Assembly: GCF_028401425.1 (NCBI RefSeq) | Contig: NZ_JAQOMS010000002.1 | Coordinates: 682,001 to 746,000 of the forward strand | Length of the DNA: 64,000 nucleotides | Origin: Psychrosphaera algicola | Lineage (GTDB): Bacteria; Pseudomonadota; Gammaproteobacteria; Enterobacterales; Alteromonadaceae | Reading direction: 5' to 3' | Part shown: in pieces, positions 1-10,392 of the stretch | Position numbering within the stretch: the first letter of the stretch is position 1 | How the letters are laid out: the number at the start of each line of letters is the position of its first letter | Notes under the pieces: generated by a model | The model's input: only the letters and a program-made list of their open reading frames with translations | Told to the model about the DNA's origin: nothing | Database searches by the model: none | Program-made: the position numbers and the translations under genes

Positions 1-228
1 CAGTTAGAGCAGCGGATCCTCACGCAAAGACTTATTCAGCAAGGATTAGCTGCTACTTTTTACTCAAGTAATAGGCAAGTTGATTTTGAGACGACTCTTA
101 AACAAATGATGCTAGATTCAAAAATTCAAGCTAATGTTCAAAATTTTCAAAATTTGTACTGGGGTTATGACAGCAAAGATCAGGCTAAAGCAATCGCAGA
201 TTGTTGCTTAGACATTTTGGCTGAATAA
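1..228 (+). CDS. C-terminal end of a protein, possibly glycosyltransferase-like
   Basis: An open frame enters at base 1 and ends at TAA 226-228, giving the last 75 residues of a protein whose start lies outside the window. It is a mixed helical tail beginning QLEQRILTQRL and ending CCLDILAE. The QLEQ opening followed by a leucine-rich helix recalls the end of MJ1255/VC2487-type glycosyltransferases, but this is a weak memory match without a catalytic motif in view. A perfect terminator hairpin overlaps the stop codon, which supports this as a genuine gene end. Function should be taken as unknown until the upstream sequence is read. Confidence 0.55.
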   Translation, partial: QLEQRILTQRLIQQGLAATFYSSNRQVDFETTLKQMMLDSKIQANVQNFQNLYWGYDSKDQAKAIADCCLDILAE

Positions 229-256
229 AAAATGGAGCCTCATAGCTCCATTTTTT
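227..256. terminator. Bidirectional terminator between convergent genes
   Basis: A perfect 12-bp inverted repeat (arms 227-238 and 245-256, loop of 6) has an A run on its left edge and a T run on its right edge. It can therefore act as an intrinsic terminator on both strands. It sits between the plus-strand gene ending at 228 and the minus-strand PEP-CTERM gene ending at 282. Confidence 0.85.
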
Positions 257-281
257 GTTTTACTTGTTTGATAACATTAAT

Positions 282-1281
282 TTACTTTGTTTTTTTGTCT
301 TTTCTACGGCGTATAAACGCTAGTCCTGCTAACCCTAAACCGAGTAAATACGGCGTATTAGGCTCTGATACAGCGTTACTGCCAATGTTGAACGAGTCTG
401 GTGTCATAGTTGGTACGTTATTACCATTAAAATCAAACGGGTCACCAAACTGAGCGTAAGCAGAATAGGTTTTGGGCAAAACAATCAATACCTCCACCGT
501 AATCACCATATTCACCATACTCACTAACATCAATATCAACACCATTTTCGCCATAATCACCATAGCCATCACCGTAACCATATCCGTCATAGCAATCGTC
601 AAGTAACGGTAAATTACTTACAGTATGCGTTTCAATCATATATTCGATGGTGAAAGAAGTGCCTGCGCCAATAACGCCCAGGCCTAACGTGTCTGTATGA
701 GCACCCCAATAATAGTTGCTGTCACCTCCATAGGAGCCAAGTACTGTTCCGCCAGTCGTAAAATCAAGATCTACGTTATTTTTTGTTAAAGTAGCGGTAC
801 TTGACCAAATATCATCTCCGTTAAATTTAATTCCAGCATTATATTCTGCTGTTATAAACTCGCCTAGGCCAATTGTAACTTCCGAGAAGAAGTCTTCGTA
901 AATAGATAAACTGCCTTGATTCACAGTAAAAGTAAAATCGATAAATTGATCAAAGGCAGTGTCATTAGTGACCGTAACGGTTTGAGTAACATTTGAGGTA
1001 TTATCGAATGTTCCCCCAGTTCCGTAACTCGTAGAGTAGATCCAACCAGTATCATCCCCCTTAGCATTAGCGGAGCTTTGCGCATAATAACCACCTAAAT
1101 TATTGCTTGCAGAAGCGTAATTAGGATCGGAATCCGTATCGACGTCTGTTGTTCCATTAAGTTCTACGTTGGTATTTGCGTCAATTTGAAATGAAACGGG
1201 AAAAGCATAACTTGGAGCGATATTGGAACCTAGAGCAGCCGCCACTGCTATAGCCAGAATTTTTTTGTTGATTGTTTTCAT
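282..1281 (-). CDS. PEP-CTERM-type secreted surface protein (frame break)
   Basis: This gene encodes about 332 residues with an N-terminal signal peptide (Lys-rich start, hydrophobic stretch, SYA cleavage region near residue 26). The middle is a beta-rich domain with Asn, Asp and Thr abundance. It is followed by a short region of repeated Tyr-Gly-Asp/Glu units. The C-terminus carries the sorting tripartite signal: SEPNTP, a hydrophobic GLGLAGLAF stretch and a RRRKDKK tail. Proteins of this class are cut and anchored by exosortase, usually in strains making exopolysaccharide. Here the motif reads SEP rather than PEP. The sorting signal is in a different frame from the N-terminal part, with the break between about 460 and 600, in or just after the repetitive segment. 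No exosortase gene lies in the window. Start ATG at 1281 follows a GGAAAC-like ribosome site. Role in the cell is unknown. Confidence 0.75.
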
Positions 1282-1502
1282 AACTAAGTTTCCATCTTTT
1301 TACAAGAAAGTTGTGTTTAGTTTTTAACCAAGCATTAAATGTTCCGTTTTTTAATTCGACAAATAAACAACAACTTACAAAATTAAAATTATGGCGCTAT
1401 TGAAAAGTGTAAAAAATACTGACAACTCATGAGGGAATATTGTTAAAATTTTGAAAAATTACTGTTCGCAGGAACTTGATATGAAATCGATTGGGCTTTA
1501 AT

Positions 1503-1549
1503 AAAAAAATGGCCGACACTATTTAGCATAAACTAAATGTTGTCAGCCA
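1503..1549 (-). terminator. Terminator of hrpA
   Basis: A 17-bp imperfect inverted repeat (arms 1510-1526 and 1533-1549) is followed on the minus strand by seven T residues. It lies just past the hrpA stop codon. Confidence 0.85.
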
Positions 1550-1568
1550 TTCACAAGGCGATTGTTTG

Positions 1569-4500
1569 TTATAGTTCGGAAATGTACTCCGAAACGGCTT
1601 GTTTTATGCGCTTAGTCGATATCGGGAATTTTGTGCCAAGTTGTTGGGCAAACATTGATACTCGCAATTCTTCTATCATCCAATAAATTTCACGCAATTT
1701 CTCGGGCATCGGCATGCCCTTCTGAACCTTTTCGATTTGTTTATCATAAAGATCATAAACCTTGTCCAATTCAATTTGGTTGAACCTGTCTTTTGTCGCA
1801 TCTACTTTCAACTTTTCCATCCGTTTTTCTAATGCTGCGACATAACGTTTAATATCGGGAAGCCGTTCAACCCCACATTCACTGACAAAACCTTTAAAAA
1901 TCAGTGAATCTAAATGTGCTTTGATATACGACGTGGATTGGATCATATCAAACGACACTTTGCCTTTTAGTTGTTTAGACACTCGGTGCCCAATCAGCAA
2001 AATTTGTTCAACTTGCTGAGCTACGCTTAAAACTTTTTCGTTTAAATCACCGCGTAACATCTCCCTAAAATCATCAAACTGCGACTTAGTGCGCGGAACA
2101 TTATCTTTTAGTTCAATATCTATTGTGGCCCGAATACAATCCTCAATTAACTGTTCAATTTTGCCAAATGGATTAAAATACAACACCAACTTAGATTTAT
2201 TAGGCAGTTTCTGCTGTAGATGTTTAATTGGGGAAGGCAACGTTTTAATTAATAATTCTACAACACCTCGTCGATGTTCGGTTTGCGCAACCATTTCATT
2301 TTCTAATAATTCAATATTGATTCTTTTTCCCGCCTTAACCAGCGCTGGATAGGCTTTAACCTGATAGTTACCGGCTTTTTTGACAAAACTTTGAGGCAAA
2401 TTATCAAATGTCCAATCTTCTACATTTTGTTGTTCTATACCCGTATCAACAGCTTGCTTGATTGTGTGTTTAATTTGCCCCTGTAAAGTGGATTTTAATT
2501 CGCCTAAATCAAACCCCTGTTCAATAACTTTGTCATTTTCATCAACCACTCGAAAATTAATTTTTAGATGACTCGGCAATCTGACATTTTGCCAATCATC
2601 CAAATTAATTCGAGTACCAGTCATTCTAAACAACGCCTCGGCAACAACGTCTAAAAATCGATTATCAGGCGTTATGTTTTTATCCGAAATACGCTGTAAA
2701 ACTGCATCGGCAAAGTTTGGCGCGGGGACAAAATTACGTCTAGTTTGTTTAGGCAACGCTTTAATTAGCGCGATGATCAATTCGTGTCTATGTGGAGCAA
2801 TATGCCAATCGAAGGCCAGATCGTCGATTTGATTTAACAATGGCAAAGGGATCCGGACTGAAATGCCATCCGCATAATCTTGACCCGGTTCAAAATCATA
2901 ATCAATTGGCAATTGTAAATTGCCCTATGCCAAAAATCTGGATACGCAGCAAGACTCGGAGCAGTCTCTTCACTCAATAAAAAGTCTTTAACGGTCGCCT
3001 TAATCTTAGCCACGTCAGCCTTTTTCAACCATTTTAGTAAGGTTGCGCGACTAATGACCTCTGCTCCTAAACTCTTATCATAAAAATGATGAATTTCACT
3101 CTCTTCAACTAACAAATCTCGTCGACGCGATTTGTTCTCTAATCGTTGGATTTCATCAATTATGTTTTGATTATGCTCAATAAAGTCAATTTTAGGACCG
3201 ACCTTACCGTAAACTAACGCCTCACGAATAAAAATTTGACGAGTTTCTACTGGGTCGATTTTGCTGTATTGCACTTTACGTTTTGGCACAATTACGAGGC
3301 CATAAAGTGTCACTTTTTCATAGGCAAGAACTGCGCCTTGCTTTTCATCCCAATGAGGCTCTGAATAGCTACGATTAACCACGTGCATCGCAAGGGGTTC
3401 AATCCATTGAGGTTCAATTTTTGCTACGTAACGTGCAAACAATCGACTTGTCTCTACCAACTCCGCTGCAATAATCCATCGTGCTGATGTCTTAAATAAA
3501 TGACTCCTGAAAAACATGGAACTCGCTGTTTCTCGCGCCAATAAACCCAACTGGTCCTTGTTTTTTGCTGTCTTTATCTTTATGTTTATTTTGCTGATCT
3601 TTTGGTGGCTTATAGCCAATATGACTTAATAATCCCGATAGTAATGCCGTGTGGATCCCTGATAATCGCGTTCAACCGCTGGAATATCATCCAACTCACT
3701 GTCGTGGCTAACCGCCTCTTCTACTTCTGGTTTCGTTTTTACTTTAAAACCAATTTCAGCCACGCTTTGTTCAATTTGATAAACCAAATCTTGCCATTCT
3801 CGAATACGCATATAATTGAGAAACTCATCTTTACACATTTTTCTAAATTGGCTTCTTGAAAGACTTTGCTGACTCGTTATCAAATAATCCCAAAGATTCA
3901 AAAACGCGACGTAGTCAGAGTCTTTATCCTTAAATCGAGCATGGAATTCATCTGATTTTTGCTGTTTATCCGACGGACGTTCTCGCGGATCTTGGATACT
4001 TAATACCGCTACAATGACTATGATCTCGTGCAAAATATTGGATTTCCCTGCTGCCAAGACCATTTTTGCTAAACGTGGGTCAACCGGTATTCGACTTAAC
4101 ATTCTCCCCGATTCGGTGAGTTTCAATTTGCCTTTAGGTTGATTTCGTTTACGTTTAGCCTGTGTTGGCGCATTATTGGCGATTGCACCAAGCTCTTCGA
4201 GTAATCTCACCCCATCATTAATAAAACGTCCATCTGGTCGTTCAATTAATGGAAATTGCTCTAGGTCACCTAAATTTAATGACAACATCTGTAAAATAAC
4301 GGAAGCCAAATTTGTCCGCAAAATTTCAGGAGTGGTAAATTCTGGACGACTAAGAAAGTCTTCCTCGCTATATAAACGGATACAGATACCGGCTTCTGTT
4401 CGACCACAACGACCTTTTCTTTGATTTGCACTGGCCTGCGAAATGGCTTCAATTGGCAATCGTTGTACTTTTGTTTTGTAGCTGTACCTCGATATACGAG

Positions 4501-5600
4501 CCGTTCCAGTATCAACAACATACTTGATGCCAGGAACCGTTAATGACGTTTCAGCGACGTTTGTCGCGAGGACAATACGGCGATTGCTATGGGAGGCAAA
4601 GATCCTATTCTGCTCAGCGGCTGACAATCGAGCATAAAGCGGTAATACTTCAGTATTCCGATAATTTTGGCGGGTCAACGCCTCAGCCGTGTCTCGAATT
4701 TCACGCTCACCATTCATAAATAGCAATATATCGCCGCGACTTTCGCGTTCAAGTTCTTCTACGGCAGCAAATATTGCCATTATTTGTTCGTTATCTTGAT
4801 ACGCTGAGTCACTGTCAGACTCTATTTCATCAATTGGTCGATAACGCACTTCTACCGGATAAGTGCGCCCTGACACTTCTATAATAGGGGCATCAAAAAA
4901 GTGTTTGGAAAAGCTCTCCGGGTCTATTGTCGCTGACGTAATAATGACCTTTAGATCAGGTCTTTTTGGCAACAACTCGCGTAAATAACCTAAAATAAAA
5001 TCAATATTAAGTGAACGCTCATGGGCTTCATCAATAATTATTGTATCGTATTGATTTAAAAATCGGTCACTTTGCATCTCCGCAAGCATGACACCGTCAG
5101 TCATCAATTTTATAAAAGACTCATTACTGACTTGATCATTAAATCTAACTTTATAACCGACAGCTGAGCCAAGCTCGCAGGACAATTCATCACATAAACG
5201 ATTTGCAACGCTCCTTGCCGCAAGGCGCCTCGGCTGGGTATGGCCTATTTTACCGTCAATACCGCGACCTAACTCTAAACACATTTTAGGTATTTGTGTT
5301 GTTTTACCAGAGCCTGTTTCACCGGCGATGATGATCACCTGTATTGTTACAGATGGCCTTTTTAATTTCTTCTTTCTTTTGACTTACCGGGAGTTGCTCT
5401 GGGTAGTCGATTTTTAATCGTGCTAAATTTTCTTGCTTTCGCTTCTTTAAATCCGCTGAACGATTAATGTCATTTTCTAACGTCATCAGTTGTTTTGACT
5501 GCACGTCAAGGTTGGCGTTCGCTTTGATCTTTTTAAGCGCGCTTTAAAGCGAAAATAATCTTGTTTAAGTACATGGGATAAAGAGACGGGTTCAGACACG
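1569..5600 (-). CDS. hrpA: ATP-dependent RNA helicase HrpA (several frame breaks)
   Basis: This is the large DEAH-box helicase HrpA, about 1,340 codons when pieced together, close to the roughly 1,300 residues of the Escherichia coli protein. HrpA is known to rescue stalled ribosomes and to process mRNA. Visible in order: a charged N-terminal helix; the P-loop GETGSGKTT just after the YPEQLPVSQKK lead-in; the DEAH box (IIDEAHERS); motif III SAT; the QRKGRCGR motif VI; and the long C-terminal region of the HrpA subfamily, ending TKFPISTKRIKQAV as in the family. The best start is GTG at 5600. Frame breaks are needed near 5532 (A run), 5340, 3657, 3508 and 2925. The pieces are otherwise well conserved, so indel errors are more likely than decay. 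The gene is followed by its own terminator. Confidence 0.9.
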
Positions 5601-5661
5601 ATTTACTGCATTTCCAAAGAAAGTGGTATTGGAAGGAATTCTATCATTTTTAAACTCAAAC

Positions 5662-5688
5662 AAAAAAGCCTCGAAGTACCTCGAGGCT
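5662..5688 (-). terminator. Terminator of the CBS-domain gene
   Basis: An 8-bp perfect stem (5667-5674 with 5681-5688, loop of 6) is followed on the minus strand by a six-T tract. It ends the CBS gene before hrpA begins. Confidence 0.85.
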
Positions 5689-5772
5689 AAATATATTAGG
5701 TAATTAGCGAACATAAATGGAATATTCGCGTTGATTAATTAAAACTTTTCTCTTTAAATTAACAGTTTAGCG

Positions 5773-6204
5773 TTAAACAAACCGAACGCCGCGGGCGTAA
5801 ATTGAATGTAAGTGCAAATCTAAAGCCTTGATAATATTTGTTCGATCTATCGAACCGACCAAATGATTGTCATCGTCAACGACAGGATAAACCCGTGGCT
5901 TACTACCCGACATATTATCTGCTACTTCTAAGATACTGTCATAGGGTTTAACGGTTAATACGTTTAATTTCATCAATTCTGATACGTTAACCGATGCCTC
6001 ACCGCTGTGATAGGTACTAGACAACATGGCCTTTAAACAATCTTGTTCCGATAAAAAACCAATAACTTCTTTTAAATCATTAAGTACCGGTCCACCAGAG
6101 CTTTTAGATTGCAATAATTTTTCCACCGCTTCAACAATCGTTTCTGTGCCTTTAAAGTAAACAGGTCGATGGTTCATATGGTCTTTAACTTTTACAGATT
6201 CCAT
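5773..6204 (-). CDS. CBS-domain protein, two CBS repeats
   Basis: This complete 143-residue protein consists of two CBS motifs and little else. The first (about residues 8-65) contains HMNHRPVYFKGTETIVEAV and GGPVLND..EVIGFLSEQD. The second (about 75-135) contains MKLNVLTVKPYDSILEVAD and YPVVDDDNHLVGSIDR. Paired CBS motifs form a Bateman module that usually binds adenosine nucleotides and reports energy state or ion strength. No effector domain is fused. It is a single-gene unit with its own terminator, so its partner cannot be read from context. Confidence 0.85.
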   Translation of the reverse strand: MESVKVKDHMNHRPVYFKGTETIVEAVEKLLQSKSSGGPVLNDLKEVIGFLSEQDCLKAMLSSTYHSGEASVNVSELMKLNVLTVKPYDSILEVADNMSGSKPRVYPVVDDDNHLVGSIDRTNIIKALDLHLHSIYARGVRFV

Positions 6205-6346
6205 CCAGTATCCTCTTTATAATTATTTTTCTACTCCTTTAAATTTAGCCAAAATAAAAATATTTGCGTTGTTTTAATTAAACTTTATTTAATTATTTAT
6301 TAAATTATAACTTTGTCGTTACGACAAAAAATTGAAATCGGTAGAT

Positions 6347-7342
6347 TTATTCCTCTCGATAAATCAAAACCTTGTCGACTCCGTTATTTGAACGGGCCGC
6401 TCGATACATGCCTGCGGTATTAAATGGCATATGAATGTTACCTTTCGTATCAATGATAATAACGCCGCCTGTGCCACCTACAGGTTCTAAAACGTCAAAA
6501 ATAACCTCATCTCCAGCCTGTTTTATTGACTTACCTTGATAGGCCACCCGAGCACAAATATCTGAGGCAACATTAAATCGAATAAAAAATTCACCATGGC
6601 CTGTCGCTGAGACCGCACAGGACTTGTTGTCGGCAAATGTGCCAGCACCGATAATAGGAGAATCGCCAATTCTTCCCCATCTTTTAGCAGTCATGCCGCC
6701 AGTTGAGGTACCTGCAAACAAATTACCAAATTTATCCAATGCAACGGCCCCAACCGTTCCGTACCTAAAATCTTCATTTTTGAGCCAATTGGCCGACGCT
6801 TTCATTTTTGCCTTGGCACGCTGAAGAGACTCAAAGCGGCGCTTAGTATTAAAAATGGAATTGTCTATTTGTTCTAAGCCAACTGTTGTAGCGAAGTTTT
6901 CCGCCCCACTACCACTTAACATCACATGCACCGACTTATGCATAACAGCTGAGGCAAGTTCAATTGGGTGGCGTACCGTTTTAACTCCGGTTATCGCCCC
7001 CGCCATTCGTGATTTACCATCCATAACAGAGGCATCAAGTTCATGTTGACCTTCGTAGGTATAAACCGCGCCTATTCCCGCATTAAATAATGGTGAATCT
7101 TCTAATATCTTAATTACGCTTAAAACGGCTTGTTCACTGGTCCCACCGCTACTTAATATGGAATATCCAAGTTGTTTCGCATCGTCTAATTTTTTTCGAT
7201 ATTGAGCTTCAAGTTCAGGGGTCATCGAACTTTTTAAGATTGTCCCCGCCCCACCGTGTATAGCGATAGCAAATGGCTGCGCCGCTGAAACTATATGACT
7301 GACAAGTGCCAGAAAAATGATAATGAACGTTTTGATTAACAT
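6347..7342 (-). CDS. iaaA: Secreted isoaspartyl peptidase / plant-type L-asparaginase
   Basis: This is an Ntn-hydrolase of the IaaA type, 331 residues. The family self-cleaves into alpha and beta subunits before the nucleophilic Thr and removes isoaspartyl residues from peptides or hydrolyses asparagine. The sequence shows IHGGAGT at residues 28-34, the NAGIGAV segment near 87-93, the autocleavage site with Thr196 in GTVGAVALD, the TSTGGMTAKRWGRIGDSPIIGAGT block, and a GTGGVI tail. The first 20 residues are a signal peptide ending VSAAQ, so the enzyme should act in the periplasm, unlike the cytoplasmic Escherichia coli enzyme. The frame is intact. The gene diverges from the LysE-type exporter gene. 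Confidence 0.88.
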   Translation of the reverse strand: MLIKTFIIIFLALVSHIVSAAQPFAIAIHGGAGTILKSSMTPELEAQYRKKLDDAKQLGYSILSSGGTSEQAVLSVIKILEDSPLFNAGIGAVYTYEGQHELDASVMDGKSRMAGAITGVKTVRHPIELASAVMHKSVHVMLSGSGAENFATTVGLEQIDNSIFNTKRRFESLQRAKAKMKASANWLKNEDFRYGTVGAVALDKFGNLFAGTSTGGMTAKRWGRIGDSPIIGAGTFADNKSCAVSATGHGEFFIRFNVASDICARVAYQGKSIKQAGDEVIFDVLEPVGGTGGVIIIDTKGNIHMPFNTAGMYRAARSNNGVDKVLIYREE

Positions 7343-7498
7343 ATTTTAACTTCCATTTTTATATTGCGCTGAGAATTTGGTTGATTTTAACTCACCCTAA
7401 TTTTTTTATACCACTTAATGACGATGATCATAATTTTATTTTTAATGTCATCCACTTCCGTGCGACAATTACCAACTGATTATCATGCGAGTATAGCA

Positions 7499-8118
7499 AT
7501 GACATTTATTGAATGGTTGCCATTAGCCTTTGTTTGTTTGCTTGGCGCCGCGACACCCGGACCGAGTTTAGCCATTATTTTAAATCAAACCTTTAGCCAA
7601 GGGGCTAATGCAGGCCGATTAGCCAGTATTAGCCATGCAATTGCCGTTGGAATTTATGCAGTTGGCGCCATATTGGGTTTGTCTTCTTTGTTCCAAGCTG
7701 TACCTATGCTGGCTAATATTTTAATTACACTAGGGGCGTTGTACCTTATTTATCTGGGTGTAATGTTGATACGCTCAACGAATAAGCCAGAGCCGGTTAT
7801 TAATAATCATTCAGTAAAGGCAAACGACGGCGTCAAACAAGCTTTTATTATTGCCTTCCTTAATCCGAAACTTGCCGTTTTCTTTTTTGCATTATTTAGT
7901 CAATTTATTCCAACTAGTGGAACGTCGATTACCACTGCGACTATTTTAGTGGGTACAGTATTATTCATCGATATGTTGTGGTATTTAGCCATAGTACAAA
8001 TTGCCACAACGATTAAAAACGAACGCAAATTAGCAATAAAAATGTACGTCTACTGAAGTTACTTCAAGGCGGCCTCTTTATTTTAATTGCGGTAAACGCA
8101 CTTATTTTTACGAACTAA
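7499..8118 (+). CDS. LysE/RhtB-family amino acid exporter (frame break near the end)
   Basis: This inner-membrane exporter shows the family opening MTFIEWLPLAFVCLLGAATPGPSLAIIL, split here as MTFIEWLPL then a hydrophobic segment with ATPGPS, and the internal AFLNPKLAVFFFALFSQF block. Five to six membrane segments can be seen. The family exports amino acids or derivatives such as homoserine, threonine or lysine, and the substrate cannot be deduced. An upstream in-frame ATG at 7418 would add 27 unusual residues; ATG 7499 matches the family start. The reading frame breaks between about 8036 and 8050. The other frame continues with LLKLLQGGLFILIAV to TAA at 8116-8118, which is the expected last membrane helix. 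It lies 11 bp ahead of sbcB. Confidence 0.8.
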
Positions 8119-8129
8119 AAACTGAATTT

Positions 8130-9557
8130 ATGATGCAAGAAACATTTTATTGGTACGATTTCGAGTCATGGGGAACCAGCCCTAAAAAAGACAAACCTTC
8201 ACAATTTGCAGGGATCCGCACAGACATGGATCTGAACATTATTGGCGAGCCACTTGTCGAATACTGCCAGATACCAAACGATTATCTTCCGCACCCTGAA
8301 GCCGCATTAATTACCGGTATTACCCCGCAAACTACTTTGCAAAAAGGGTTAATTGAACCTGAATTTATAAAACGTATCCATCAAGAAATAAGCAGACCCA
8401 ATACAATTAACATTGGTTATAACAATATTCGTTTTGACGACGAAATGATCCGCTACACACTCTATCGAAATTTTTATGACCCGTATGCCTATAGCTGGCA
8501 AAATGGCAATTCAAGATGGGACATTTTGGATATGGTACGAGCGTGTTACGCGCTTCGCCCAGAAGGCATAAATTGGCCAACAGATGATGAAGGTAAACCA
8601 AGTTTTCGATTAGAAAAGCTAACTGCGGCAAATGGTATCGACCACGGCAATGCCCATGATGCTTTAGCCGATGTCATCGCGACGATTGAACTAGCAAAGT
8701 TGATTAAGACCAAACAACCAAAGTTATTTCAGTTTTTGCTCACGCATAGAAATAAACAACAATTGTCTGACATGATAGACGTTTACCGTTCAACACCTCT
8801 TGTTCATACCACAGGCATGTTCTCGGCATGGCAAGGTTGCACCTCCTGGGTGGCACCAATTGCGTTCCATCATAAAAACAAAAATGCCGTTGTGGTATAT
8901 AACCTTCAACAAAACCCAGAACCTTTAACTCATCTTAGTGTTGAACAAATTGCGGAAAAGCTATATACAAAAACCGAAGATTTAGGTGGCGAAGCGCGTA
9001 TTGGGTTAAAACAAGTGATGCTTAATAAATGCCCTATTTTAGCGCCTGCCAAAACATTACTACCAGAAAACGCAGAGCGGCTGGGCATCGACCGGTCTGC
9101 ATGTTTAAAGCATCTAGCATTTTTGCAGAAAAACCCAGAACTTAAACAAAAACTAGCTGCGGTATTTGAAATAGAGCGAGAGTTTGAAAAAGAAACAAAT
9201 CCAGAATATCGATTGTATGACGGTTTTCTAAGTGAACCTGATAAGCAACAAATGGCGATGATCCACCAACATCCAGTTATAGATCACTGGAAACTTACCC
9301 CCAATTTCACTGATGACCGGTTAACTGGATTATGGCGCTTATACAAAGCGCGGTACTTTACCAATATGTTAACGCCGGAAGAACTTAACTGGTGGCAAAA
9401 CTATCGAACGGACAAATTAATGAATGGTTATGACTCGCCAAATTTAACGGCCTCTGAATTCCAGCTGAGTTTGGAAAATAATTTAGAAAGTAATCAAGAT
9501 AGTGACGCGGCTAAAGCGTTATTAAAAGAACTTTATTTATATGTGCAATCTATTTAA
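8130..9557 (+). CDS. sbcB: Exodeoxyribonuclease I
   Basis: Exonuclease I, 475 residues, the same length as the Escherichia coli enzyme. It degrades single-stranded DNA 3'-5' and acts in recombination and mismatch repair. The DnaQ-like DEDD exonuclease fold is evident: Asp10 and Glu12 in YDFESWG, the NIGYNNIRFDDEMIR motif, and NAHDALADVIATIELAK supplying later acidic residues. The C-terminal ExoI-specific part includes LGIDRSACLKHLAFLQ and LYDGFLS. The start could be either of the first two ATG codons (8130 or 8133). The frame is intact. Confidence 0.95.
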   Translation: MMQETFYWYDFESWGTSPKKDKPSQFAGIRTDMDLNIIGEPLVEYCQIPNDYLPHPEAALITGITPQTTLQKGLIEPEFIKRIHQEISRPNTINIGYNNIRFDDEMIRYTLYRNFYDPYAYSWQNGNSRWDILDMVRACYALRPEGINWPTDDEGKPSFRLEKLTAANGIDHGNAHDALADVIATIELAKLIKTKQPKLFQFLLTHRNKQQLSDMIDVYRSTPLVHTTGMFSAWQGCTSWVAPIAFHHKNKNAVVVYNLQQNPEPLTHLSVEQIAEKLYTKTEDLGGEARIGLKQVMLNKCPILAPAKTLLPENAERLGIDRSACLKHLAFLQKNPELKQKLAAVFEIEREFEKETNPEYRLYDGFLSEPDKQQMAMIHQHPVIDHWKLTPNFTDDRLTGLWRLYKARYFTNMLTPEELNWWQNYRTDKLMNGYDSPNLTASEFQLSLENNLESNQDSDAAKALLKELYLYVQSI

Positions 9558-9641
9558 AAGTGGGTGACAAAATTGCGGTAATTTTGTTTATGTCAAAAGC
9601 ACAAATATAGATACAGGTACAAAAATAGCGTTTAATTAAAT

Positions 9642-9670
9642 GAGGTTCGTCACATCGAGCTGCGAACCTC
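9642..9670. repeat. Inverted repeat downstream of sbcB
   Basis: An 8-bp perfect inverted repeat (9642-9649 and 9663-9670, loop of 13) lies between the convergent sbcB and acetyltransferase genes. It lacks a good T tract on either strand, so a terminator role is only possible. The rest of 9558-9774 shows nothing recognisable. Confidence 0.4.
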
Positions 9671-9774
9671 CCCATTAAAATAAACAATTAATTTGGCGCT
9701 GACTCTCATTTTCTAACGCCTTTATCTTTAAACACTTTTAGTTGTCACATAACTAATATTTTAGACAGTGGTGA

Positions 9775-10333
9775 TTAGCGCACAAGTCGCATATCGACAT
9801 TATTTAAACGATTATAATCAGTATAAAATTCACCGATTTCGACAAAACCAAACTTCTTATATAAGTTGCGGGCCAATAAATTTGGCTCTTGAGTTCCGCC
9901 CATTAGCACTAAACTCCTAATTTTTGACTTGTCAAAATAGCGCAACAATGCGTCCAACCCCAGACTTGCTAAGGCCCTGTCCTTGATAGTTATCGTGGAT
10001 ACAAGGGGCAAATACTGGATCTAATGCAAAATCGAGCTCAATACCATAACTTGAATAACGACTGCGCTCGTTGGGGTATTCATTAAAATCAACAATAAAA
10101 TAACCAACAACTTGGGTTTCAGTAACGATGATAAAACGTGAAACATTGTCCACATCGATGTTTTTACAGATCACGTATTTTGCATATTCTCTGTCTAGAG
10201 GATGTGGACCAAACTTTGATCGCGTTTGCGGAGAAAGCGATTCAAAAAATTCACCTAAAATTCCGGAATCATTTTTAACCAGTGAACGAAGTGTAACTGG
10301 GTAGCCATTTGGTGAATGAATTAATACGTGCAT
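9775..10333 (-). CDS. GNAT-family N-acetyltransferase (frame break)
   Basis: About 186 residues of a Gcn5-related acetyltransferase. The N-terminal half has LRSLVKNDSGILGEFFESLSPQ and a long substrate-side beta region. The acetyl-CoA loop appears as NYQGQGLAS, and the C-terminal half has the typical ARNLYKKFGFVEIGEFY segment. The acetyl-CoA loop is where the frame breaks: the sequence reads CTAAGG at 9969-9974 (plus strand), where CCAGG would restore GQGLASLG exactly. The substrate is unknown and the neighbours give no clue. Confidence 0.8.
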
Positions 10334-10392
10334 TTATCTTCCTAAACTCTCAATTAATGTCAAAAACCCTTGAACATCTGGTTTAAAGCAAA

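Noticed and set aside
6313..6330. Small hairpin TTGTCG-TTA-CGACAA downstream of the isoaspartyl peptidase gene
   Set aside because: It is only 6 bp with the T run on the wrong side for the minus strand, so it is not a convincing terminator.
7418..7498. Upstream ATG extension of the LysE-type exporter
   Set aside because: It adds 27 residues unlike the family start, while ATG 7499 matches the usual MTFIEWLPL opening.
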